Of a DNA stretch of 64,000 nucleotides, positions 55,336-64,000 are shown piece after piece. Source of the stretch: Tetracentron sinense (Eukaryota; Streptophyta; Magnoliopsida; Trochodendrales; Trochodendraceae); assembly GCA_015143295.1 (NCBI GenBank), contig CM026571.1, positions 30,470,505-30,534,504 on the forward strand. Reading direction: 5' to 3'. Numbering within the stretch: the stretch's first letter is position 1; every line of letters begins with the position of its first letter. A program made the translations under genes and the position numbers. The notes under the pieces are model-generated. The model searched no databases, had not been told where the DNA came from, and was given only the letters and a program-made list of their open reading frames with translations.

Positions 55336-56065
55336 GGAATTGTCACGACCCAAAACCCCACCTAAACCAATATGGGCCTTTGGATCATAACATTTCTTAA
55401 AAACCTGCTTGAGCCCAGCATACAAGGCAAGATAACAAAGTTCTTTAAAATGACAAAATTTTGACATAAAACTCCAAAACCATACTGCATAAGTATGATC
55501 AAGAAGTAATACCCACAAATCATAAGGTCCAACAAGTATAAATCCGAGTGACAACCAACTATAAGAAAGTAAGCTACCAGGGGTTTAATACAAATAACCC
55601 CACCCAACCCAATTACTTTCTACTATGGAAATGATCCAATTCTCTAGTCTCCTCACATAAAAAGGGGTCACTTTCTTCCTTAGCTCCACAAGCCTCGTCT
55701 ACCCAATGCTCAACTACGTACGCTTGCTCTAGACCTGCCAAGACAAAAGTTTGGCTGAGTACAAAAGCACTTGGTGTATATACAATCCAAGTAAACATCA
55801 TAATAACCTGCATTCAGTTAGTACCATAATCCATAGCATAATGAGGGCTTAAGAATGCGGAAGAATAAACATATGATAATCAATAGCATAAAACATAATC
55901 AGAGTGTGAACAAATATATGTGCATAATATCATATCATCACCTTGACTCGTGCACTTATGAAAGACTTATTATATGACGTATGCTTAAACTTACTTATGC
56001 ATATGACATGCTTACGATCATCCACACTTATGCAATACTTCTTTTCCCTAATTAACAAGTGGCAT

Positions 56066-57480
56066 ATCAGGGCCTCTTTCGCAAAATGTGTTGTAAAGTC
56101 CATGTTTTAGTGTTGGCTTATTCCGGTGTCAAAACAAGTGAGTCTAGGTGATTAGTTGTGCATCGTGTGTCATTGCCTTCAAGCATCCATGACAAGTGAA
56201 GTTGAAGACCGAAGAAGATTGGTTGAAGACTCGGTTGATCATTTCCTTCGTTTCACTCATAGGATGGTAAGTGACCTAGATATCATGTTACCTTAGGTGG
56301 GAAGTGACTTAGAATAATTATAATATGATACCTTAGGTGGAAATTGACTTAGACTAATCATATGGACACTAGGTGATTAAATATGTAGCCCAAAACAAGT
56401 TAAAAGTTTTGAAAATTTTAAAAAAATTACTTGTAAGAGGCATATCTCACAAACCGTAGCTCGGATTTTACTCCATAATATATCAAATCGACCGTATCGA
56501 AAAGATCTACAACTATCGTGAAGGAAGCAAGAGCTAAAAATGCGATCTTAATATCACGGTCGGTCGAACAACCCCCAGGGTCGACCTTGATATGGACAGT
56601 TTTTGTATGGGGAAAAAATCCAGCAAGTGAGAAAAGTGGCGGTCGACCCAAGTGGATGTTAGGGTCGACCCTGACATGGAAAAACATGTAAAATCACCTT
56701 AGGGTCGACCCTGAAGTGGATTTTTCTTACTAAAAAGGTTTTGACAACTTCTATAAGTGGGTTTTGGGTTCTCTATTTATTGTGAACCCTTCTAGTTCGT
56801 GGAGAGCAACTTTGGGGCAGTATTGAGAGTATTTTTAACTATCTCTAGAGTTAATAAAAACTCTATTTTTCATTGTCTCTCCTCCTCTTTGAGAGTTCAT
56901 CTTCCATCCTAGTTTATGCAAGCCAATGCTCCATTTATGCTTGTTTGGACTTTTTCATTGAAGGAGTCCTTCTAGGAATTGATTCTTATCAAACCATCAA
57001 CCCGTTTTAGATAGAACAAATTGGCCGGAGTGTCCCAAAGAAGGATCGTGGATGTGTGATTTGGTCGGTGGAATCCGAAGTCGTCATTGACGGAGATCAA
57101 TCGGAGGATTGTGGACTGTTTTCGAGACACAAAGAGAAGTATGAGCGGCTGCCGTTGATCACGAGACTTATGAGTACATGATGACTTTTCGAGGCGTGGA
57201 GGACTAAGAACTTAAGGATCGAAGTGTTGAGTCCGAATGAGTCAAGTTCGAGTCTTGTAAGTTCCTGTTAACTTTGTCTTAGTGGATTCTCATGGCTGGA
57301 CTAGGTTATGTGGTTTTTCCCGAAAGGGTTTCCACATAAAAATCCTTGTGTTATGGTTTGCATGTTTCTCTTTATTTCCGCACTTTAACTTCATCATTCC
57401 TTGAGCTAATAAAAAGGGTAGATAGAATTGTAGGGAAACCCAACCATCCCCTTGATCTTGTGAGTTCTCAACTCAAACCC
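56066..57480. repeat. Probable element inserted in the LTR
   Basis: ATCAGGGCCTCTTTCGC just left of 56085 is related to the CCTCTTTTGGAATAG tandem units that resume after 57480, suggesting that about 1.4 kb has been inserted between them. The insert has repeated GGTCGACCCTGA(C/A)(A/G)TGGA motifs (about 56572-56715) and a TATTTATT-containing promoter-like stretch (56772-56785). Ends and TSD could not be fixed. Confidence 0.4.
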
Positions 57481-57484
57481 TAGA

Positions 57485-57670
57485 TTTGAGGTTCACTGAA
57501 TTTTTTCATGTATAAAGGGCTTTTTTGCAGCATAACATGACCTCTTTTCTCGAATAGTGTATTGAGTTCTTTTGTAGCATAACAGGGTCTCTTTTGGAAT
57601 AGTATTGAGGGTTCTTTTACAACATAATAGGGCCTCTTTTGGAATAGTGTATATAAGGGTTCTAACATAT
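57485..57670. repeat. About 47-bp tandem units in the LTR
   Basis: Four imperfect units contain TAGCATAACAGGG(T/C)CTCTTTTGGAATAGT. Conserved CTCTTTT and AATAGTGTAT blocks alternate with more variable spacers. Confidence 0.75.
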
Positions 57671-58310
57671 TTCTTTTCCAATGATACATGTATCTTATCA
57701 TGGTTCATTTGTATCTTATCAGCTCATCATATCCCTTATCATCTTATTCATATCTTATCCACATCTTATAAATCTTATACTTCTTAACAAACATATGCAA
57801 TGCTTAACTCATGATTAATGCAAACAGCTTGTGAGATTCTTAACTTAACACACAAGTGAAAATTGGTGCAATAGTGTCACAATTGATATTCAAGTGAATC
57901 ACCTCTTAGAGCCTGGTTCTCCGCCAAAGAACTTTACAAGGTTCATTACATCTTGATTAGAGAATCCTTAATACGGAAAATCTTGTTCTAAGTGTGACTT
58001 ACCCAAATACCAACTATCATACGGAATAATTAGGGCATAATTTAGCACAATTAACAATAATATAATTTCACATAATACATAATCATTCCTACCATAGGGT
58101 TTGAAACAAGTACTAATCCCCCACAACTCTCATCGATCCCATGCATATGAACCCATTTCATTCATTTCATAGTAATAATATCATACAAGGTTTCACAATT
58201 CATTTCCATGCAATCCATTACCCTAATTCTCCCTTCCAAGAGTTTGAAATCCCAATTCCTCTACAAGCAAACACACCAAATTCAATCCATATTCATACTA
58301 TAATACACAC

Positions 58311-58347
58311 ATATTCCATATTCCATATTCCATATTCCATATTCCAT
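58311..58347. repeat. (ATTCCAT)n microsatellite
   Basis: Five consecutive 7-base ATTCCAT units lie inside the LTR. Confidence 0.9.
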
Positions 58348-59143
58348 AAATACTAGAAATGTTACTATAGAAGACAATTCATGACTAGAGTAGCTTAAAA
58401 ACACAAGGTTATTCATAATGAGGTTGAGTTGGATAGTATATTGACCTCTCAAGACTGAAATCCAATAGTCTACAGCTTGAGTGGGGGTTGAGAAGGCTAG
58501 AATTTGGCTCTCCAAGCTTGAGGGAGTGAATCCAAGCTTCTTCTTGCTTCCCAAGGAGCTTTCCTTAGAAAACCAAGGGTTTTCTCTTCTCTCTTGCCAA
58601 ATTAGGTAAAAAGGCCTTAGGGTAGTCTAAACCCTTGAATTAGGTAGTCTATTTATAGTCCTAGGGTTGGAATCTCCAAAATCCGCACTGACACAAGTTC
58701 TAAAAAAAAAAAAAACAGATTTTGCAACTTACGTTCGAATGGATTTTCCTAATTTTGGTTTTCTTCATTTCCAACCCACTTGGTTTCATCACACCCGATC
58801 TACATGCTCCCCAACCATTCCAAGACGAGTTTCAAGATCAGAAACTTATCGAGGTGCTTCAAGGACATTGGTCACACATGCCAATTGACCAAAATACCCT
58901 TGGTTGCCTCCTAGGCCAATTCTTCATTGAAGCTTAAGATATTGATACCCGGTTTTAGTCTAGCATTGTTGATAACTTCAAGACACACCCAGACAACTCC
59001 TAACATCCCTTTTTAATAAGATAAAAGTCCTAAAGCCCGTACCTAACCTATGTGCTCAAATTCCGGTCTTCACTCAAACCTAGCCATAACACTATTCATA
59101 GTACTATTCACCGCATTGGGGTTTTCCGGGGCTCTACAGGAAT

Positions 59144-60420
59144 GGACAATGAGATCCTAATAAGTAGAGCGAGCGAGGTAGAGAGCTAAAAATCGACTGA
59201 CCGAAAGAGCCTGCTGTTGTGGACGAAGAAGTGCATGCTTCTATAACATTATATAGTCATTTTAGTTATGGGGTGGACCTATCTTATCTAACCGGGCGAT
59301 AGGGCTCCGTAAAGTACAACGGGAACATCCATCGAACCAGAGTACTAGTTCTGGCTAGAGAATCTAACATCCCATCTGAATGCCCGCACAAGAGAGCTAC
59401 CAATGCTAGTCTCAGAACCCTCGAAAGGGACTATACCCATCGCAAAAATGGCCATCTCTGGAGAGACATTTTTAGAAAGGCAACTCCGGATCAGGGAAAG
59501 AGAAAGGAAGCTGAGTAAATCGCAATAGGTGCACATGCACTAGAAGGTAGAGAGAGACCTCAAGCTCTGGTTGGCCTAGGAGGAGATAGAACAACTAGAG
59601 CACAAAGTCAACTCTCCAGAAGAGAAAACAGGGCGATGCCCGAGATGCGACTGTCATCAGAGCCCAACTCTATTTTAGATAATGTAAAGGCGGAGATGAC
59701 CACCAGGATCCGCCAGTTCGGGTCCAGAATCCATAACGCTTCTTAGATGATTGACAACTTAGAGGTCAAGATCGCATATCTTCAACAACAAATCATGGAC
59801 TTTGATGGCGTGCCCCGACCACTTGACTTCGCTATCCCCGAAGGATCTGCCTAGGATTAAGTCTTTTTCTTTATTTTTGCACTTAGTCCTGTCACCAACA
59901 CAAGCATGCATCAATGAAAAAACTTTTTGTGTCATCAACACTTTGCAAATCATACATATTTATGTTTAGTCACTGCATTCTTTTTAGTTACATAAGCTGA
60001 CTCATGACTCGCTCTATGACCACAATTTTCGCAGAAGCAGCAACACAAGATACGGTTTTAATAGAAGTCCCTGTCATAACAGAAACATATAGTACCATGT
60101 TTCCAAGAAGCCTGCCGACTTCAGAATCAGCATAATGGATGGCAGAACCATCAGACCAGCAACAGAGGACTAGCAAAATCCTGCATGCTCATGATCAGAA
60201 TATCGCAACCATGAAACTCAAGCTCGATAGTGTTCTAGAATCCCTGAAGATTCTCATTAGGGCCCAACCTGACAACTTGACTAACCGATGCCCAACAAAA
60301 GAACCCTTGGACTAACCCATCCCAGAACCATACCTAGCTCGAATCCCAATCATCATACTCAACCTGCCAAGTCTGCTACACCAACCGGAGGTGGAGAAAT
60401 CGACTATGGCCAGTATGGCC
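59144..60420 (+). pseudogene. DUF7745-like retroelement remnant, second half (coiled-coil part)
   Basis: The + strand has stop-interrupted frames with coiled-coil character: NSILDNVKAEMTTRIRQF (59667-59720), MIDNLEVKIAYLQQQIM (59749-59799) and DQNIATMKLKLDSVLESL (60196-60250). A C-terminal coiled coil fits the same type of plant retroelement protein. Together with 54055-55335 it forms one remnant split by the LTR unit. It ends about where antisense gag begins. Confidence 0.5.
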
Positions 60421-60429
60421 AACTCATCC

Positions 60430-60920
60430 AGTGTAAGGAAATCCACTTCCTTTTGCTCTCTGATGTATACAGGAAAGTACTGCTTTTAGAACAAATCCAA
60501 GAACACTCCCCAAGTCCATGGTTGTCTTGTCCTATGTGTCTCTCTGCGTAACTGCAGATCTCCACCAATGTTTAGCTTTCCCTTCCATCACAAAGGAAGC
60601 CTAGTCAACTCTCTGCTCTTCTGTGTAGTGTAGTACCCTGAAGATCTTCTCCAGTTGCATGATCCATGCTTCTGCAGCTATTGGATTAGTAGTCCTATAG
60701 AAAGTCGGAGGCCTGAGTCTCTAGAAAGCCTCAATGCTTGACTGGGCTTAATGCACAAGAGGAGGTGAAGGTGCAGTAGGTGCAGCTGCAACAGGTTGCC
60801 TAGTTGCAAGTAGATCCATTGTTTGAGCAATGGATCCCAAAATTTGGGTCAAGTCGGGCTACTCATTGCCCATTAGAGCTTCTCCTCCATTACTCCTAGT
60901 GTGATACCCATGACCTCATT
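60430..60920 (-). pseudogene. Ty3/gypsy-type gag fragment
   Basis: The minus strand reads, across frameshifts, EAWIMQLEKIFRVLHYTEEQRV (60690-60620), FVMEGKAKHWWRSAV (60600-60555) and FLKQYFPVYIREQKEVDFL (60500-60445). This is the canonical Retrotrans_gag block of plant Ty3/gypsy elements. It lies downstream (minus strand) of the LTR and primer-binding site at 61217-63391. Protease and polymerase are absent. Confidence 0.8.
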
Positions 60921-61216
60921 TCCTCGCCTCATTCTGATAGTCTGAGAGCAGACAGTAAACCATCAGTCTGACTTGGAAACAATCTTAATTTATCATATAA
61001 CATATCATGTTCCACGTATGATTATACTATAGTACATTTACAATCATCATAGAAATTTTTATACTTAAATTAGTAATAATATGTAATGGCAACCTTAGTC
61101 ATTGTCCTTCACGTTAAAGCATTAAATCTTCCCTAAAGGTGACTAATCCTACACCGTGATCTTATTCTGACATGTAGCAATACTAAAACCTAAGTCCCTA
61201 TGGTCCTAATGCATTT

Positions 61217-61228
61217 GCTCTGATACCA
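61217..61228 (-). other. Primer-binding site (initiator tRNA-Met)
   Basis: The minus strand reads TGGTATCAGAGC, the standard plant retrotransposon primer-binding site complementary to initiator tRNA-Met. It starts four bases after the LTR edge at 61233. Confidence 0.92.
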
Positions 61229-61232
61229 CTTC

Positions 61233-63391
61233 TGTCGCGCTGCAAAATCTCACCTAGGAGAGTGAGACCTTGACACGTGACTTACTTATCAAACCATCCT
61301 GTTAGAAGCATAAATGCATACTAAAATGTAAAGTTGAAAATTTCTTCAATTAATATCAATCAATTCTAAGTTCCATAACTAAAACTGAAATATAATTGAT
61401 CTGAATCATCCATCATGATTCCCAACATCAAAGTAACTATGAATCATATTCATCTAATAAAATCTAAATTACAATTTCTCAACATAAATGCGAAGTCTAA
61501 TGAACTAGACTCAATAATAGGGCCATCTGTCAAGGTCCCTCTCCCCTTCCAGATGATCACCTGTAGGTTCCTCTTCTACGTAGTTCTCTTCTATCCAAGG
61601 CTTCGGTGCACAAATGTCGAAGCCTGAACCTACTGACAATAATAGTTCGGCTGAGTATTGAAACACTAAACGAATATGGATTCATAGTTAATAATGACAT
61701 ATGCATTAGTACAAAGCATATATCATGGTTTAATAGAATGGTTATGCATACCTTAATCTGAACATACATATACATCAATCAGAGTGCAAAACATACATTA
61801 TTTTCAAATCTTACTTTGTGCTAACTTGTGCTTACTTTTCTTACTTTTCAGACTTTTCTTACTTTTTCCCGTGAGTGACAATACTTCCATATATCACTTA
61901 CATGCATTGTGCAATAACTTTAAATAACTCACACCATGGATAGAGATTAACTATACATTCCTTACTGAGTTACTGCTTACTAGACACATACTATGGTGCG
62001 CGTGGGCTTACTTGATTCACTTATTTGGATAAACATGCATCTTGATCTTAGAATTTTGGTACTCGGACCGTGCAAAACTCAATCATGCAATTATACTTGT
62101 GCGATACTTACTTTTTGGCGTACTTGTGTTCATACTTGTGGTAGTGGTTTTAATCATGCTTGTGTGTACATCATTATGGTGAGTGAACAAGTGATATAAC
62201 CCAGAGTTCAATGGTGCCCTAGATTATTAGTCAAGAGTCAATGGAAATCCATCATAACAACTCATTCCATTATGATAAACATCCTACACAATTGAGACCA
62301 TAATCTACAACCAAGACCCTAATCCAAGACATCTCTTAACCATATATCACAACATGCAATTGGTACATCATATTTCAAATCATAGTATATTATTCTCATC
62401 ATGGTTGGTAACTTAAAGCATGCATAATCATGGCCTTTCAATCATCAAGTCAATGGGTCATTAATCATGCATTGGTTTTCAAATGGTACATACATGAAAA
62501 TAGTCATAGCACAAAATCTGGAAATCATACATCCAACATATCATCCTTCAATAATCTCAGGCATACCTTCCATTCCCCCACATTCAATCATACATAATCC
62601 AACAATTAAATCTCTTTCCCCATGTTAATCACATATACATAATCCAATCAAATCCACACATCAAAATTCATGGTAAGACTTGCATAGGTTTGATTCTTAC
62701 GATGAAAACATACTTTAATCGTTACTCTTACTTCAAATCAGTCTTACTTTTCCTTATTAACATTAATGATTATGACAAAATCAACATGGAAGACATCTTT
62801 ATGTTACTTGATCGTCTCCCTACGATCACAAGCTTGTGAATGTGGTTGAAATCTTGATCTTCAGGCTTTCCTTCTTCTTCGAGTGAAAGCCTTCTCAAAA
62901 ACCTTAGGTTTTTCTCTCTATTCCTCTTTTAGAACTCTGAAAATGCTTAGAAACTCTAAACCCACGAGGTAAGTCCTATTTATAATGTTTTAGAACCCCT
63001 TTAAATTAGAATTCTCGGAAGTCAAATTTAGAAAGGAATCTGGGCGAAATCACAACCAGTTGATCGACCAGTTGTGTAGGGCGGTCAATCGATTGCTGAC
63101 TGGTTAGCCGGTTTTGCGAGGCGGTCGACCGGTTTGGTCGGATGTCCCCTGTTTTGCCTTTTTGTATACTTTTTGAGACAGTGGTTGACCGGATTGGGGG
63201 TCGGTCCACCGGTTTGCCTTATTTTGGTCCCTTTTCCTATTTTTCTTCAGTCTTAACTCTTAGACCAATGGTCATACAACATGGATACATATTATAAATC
63301 ATAAATGCATTGATTTAAATAAAAGTTTCCAAAGTTTTCATTCATTCATGGTGTACGGATTGCATGACATGCGTGATTTTGGGTCTCTACA
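61233..63391 (-). mobile_element. 5' LTR of an antisense Ty3/gypsy-like retrotransposon
   Basis: On the minus strand the LTR starts TGTAGAGACCC (63391) and ends GCGCGACA (61233), followed by the tRNA-Met primer-binding site and gag. A TATAAATA box on the minus strand lies at 62984-62977. GGTCGACCGG/CCGGTTTGG motifs are repeated at 63050-63215. It is 2159 bp long. The 3' LTR and pol are not present in recognisable form nearby. Confidence 0.82.
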
Positions 63392-63464
63392 CAATTTTTC
63401 CTCCACTCTGTGTTCTTCATCATTCGGCGGTGGAGACGCATGATTTGACATGGCTGTCTGTCCT

Positions 63465-63823
63465 TTGATCATTTCTGTCATTTGCGTTTTAGGAATCCTA
63501 AAGATGAGCCATCATCTGAGACTATGAGTCTTGAATCTATGTCTGCAAGTGAGTTTGCATCTGCAACTGCGAGGCTTGCATCTGAGCTTGCATCTCATCT
63601 CACATTTGAGTTTGCGATGATTGCAATGACTCCATCAGAGATGCTGTTTGGGCCGCAAAGTGAGATCCATGGTCTGAAATGTGAGGATTTGAAGATTCCT
63701 CTTATAGCTCCTCCGATGATGAATGAGGATGAGTTGTTGCACCTTTTCGGACCATCGTTTCTTCGAAAAGTTTTCAGATCACCCCAGCAGAGTTTCCAAA
63801 TTGCTGAAGTGGGATTTGGATAG
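63465..63823 (+). other. Unrecognised open frame, possibly an exon
   Basis: An open frame runs to TAG at 63821-63823 and is preceded by GCGTTTTAG|G at 63494, which could be a splice acceptor. The product has a Ser/Ala/Glu-rich start with imperfect EFASATARLASELAS repeats, then DLKIPLIAPPMMNEDELLHL. Codon use is more even than in nearby repeats, but I recognise no family. A host exon and a transposon-derived frame are both possible. Confidence 0.3.
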
Positions 63824-64000
63824 CTCAAATTTGAATAAAGTAACCAGACATTTGGGGTGAGATCTACAATCTAAATTTACCTAAATCAGCAAATTTGACC
63901 GTATTAATTTAGATCTTAATAAGGGATTGATGGTTAGAATCAATGATAGAAGAAGGGAGAAGAACTAGGCTGTGGATCAAAGGAAGAGAGAAGAACAAGA
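63824..64000. other. Window end, nothing recognised
   Basis: AT-rich sequence with no coding or repeat signal. Confidence 0.4.

Larger units (their letters stand above)
55341..59138 (-). mobile_element. LTR unit (solo LTR or LTR-only remnant) with 5-bp TSD ggaat
   Basis: The + strand begins TGTCACGACCC (55341) and ends GGGGCTCTACA (59138), giving TG...CA ends. It is flanked by ggaat (55336-55340 and 59139-59143). A TATAAATA box on the minus strand (58657-58650) lies near the minus-strand 5' side, so the LTR is oriented minus. Its overall layout resembles the LTR at 61233-63391 (TGTAGAG...GACA on the minus strand). No gag-pol is visible inside, so it is most likely a solo LTR enlarged by an internal insertion (about 56066-57480). 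It splits the DUF7745-like remnant. Confidence 0.72.

Noticed and set aside
61217..61228. tRNA gene or tRNA fragment
   Set aside because: The 12 bases are the reverse complement of a tRNA-Met-type primer-binding site next to an LTR edge, which explains them fully.

Overview
This is a repeat-rich flowering-plant nuclear window. It holds one clearly identifiable host gene on the + strand: an EXS-domain membrane protein of the ERD1/XPR1/SYG1 (PHO1-like) superfamily without an SPX domain. Eleven coding exons run from 10809 to the stop codon at 53400-53402. Together they encode about 400 residues, and the order matches the plant EXS-only subfamily. The N-terminal exon (roughly 60-75 residues) is not visible, so it probably lies upstream of the window. 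About 1.2 kb of coding sequence is spread over 42.6 kb, with four introns of 12.1, 5.7, 12.9 and 7.3 kb filled with transposons. One intron (24595-25182) uses a GC-AG splice pair. Long LINE-filled introns and plant-specific repeats suggest a plant tolerant of large introns, such as a magnoliid or early-diverging eudicot; the species cannot be read from the window.

Layout. 1-3823: 3' part of an autonomous hAT transposon with a broken transposase. 4480-5883 and 5942-6975: two non-autonomous hAT elements, each with a perfect 8-bp target-site duplication (TSD). 7390-10440: L1-type LINE debris. 10809-12362: EXS exons 1-4. Intron 4 (12363-24480) holds a LINE broken by a roughly 4.75-kb Helitron (itself apparently carrying a second Helitron) and by two TSD-flanked hAT elements. 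24481-25236: exons 5-6. Intron 6 (25237-30965) holds a hAT fragment split by a Mutator-like MITE, plus duplicated repeats. 30966-31013: exon 7. Intron 7 (31014-43926) holds a nearly full-length antisense L1 LINE (ORF1 and ORF2, 31552-38170), a rearranged second LINE containing a third, a minisatellite and a perfect 38-bp foldback. 43927-44077: exon 8. Intron 8 (44078-51397) holds two more TSD-flanked hAT elements. 51398-53402: exons 9-11, with tRNA-like SINE candidates in intron 9. 53403-64000: downstream of the gene, a nested LTR-retrotransposon zone with a DUF7745-like coding remnant split by a TG...CA LTR unit (5-bp TSD), then an antisense Ty3/gypsy-like remnant with LTR, primer-binding site and gag.

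The strongest original observations are: (i) a hAT family with CAAGGTTC termini and ATATCG-rich subterminal arrays, represented by a broken autonomous copy and three relatives in one window; (ii) six hAT-type insertions with perfect 8-bp TSDs; (iii) a Helitron-in-LINE nest whose removal restores the reverse-transcriptase reading; (iv) two unrelated-looking foldbacks that share a GGCATCCAC/GTGGATGCC core; and (v) the GC-AG intron. No CRISPR array, rRNA, intact tRNA or prokaryote-type operon is present.
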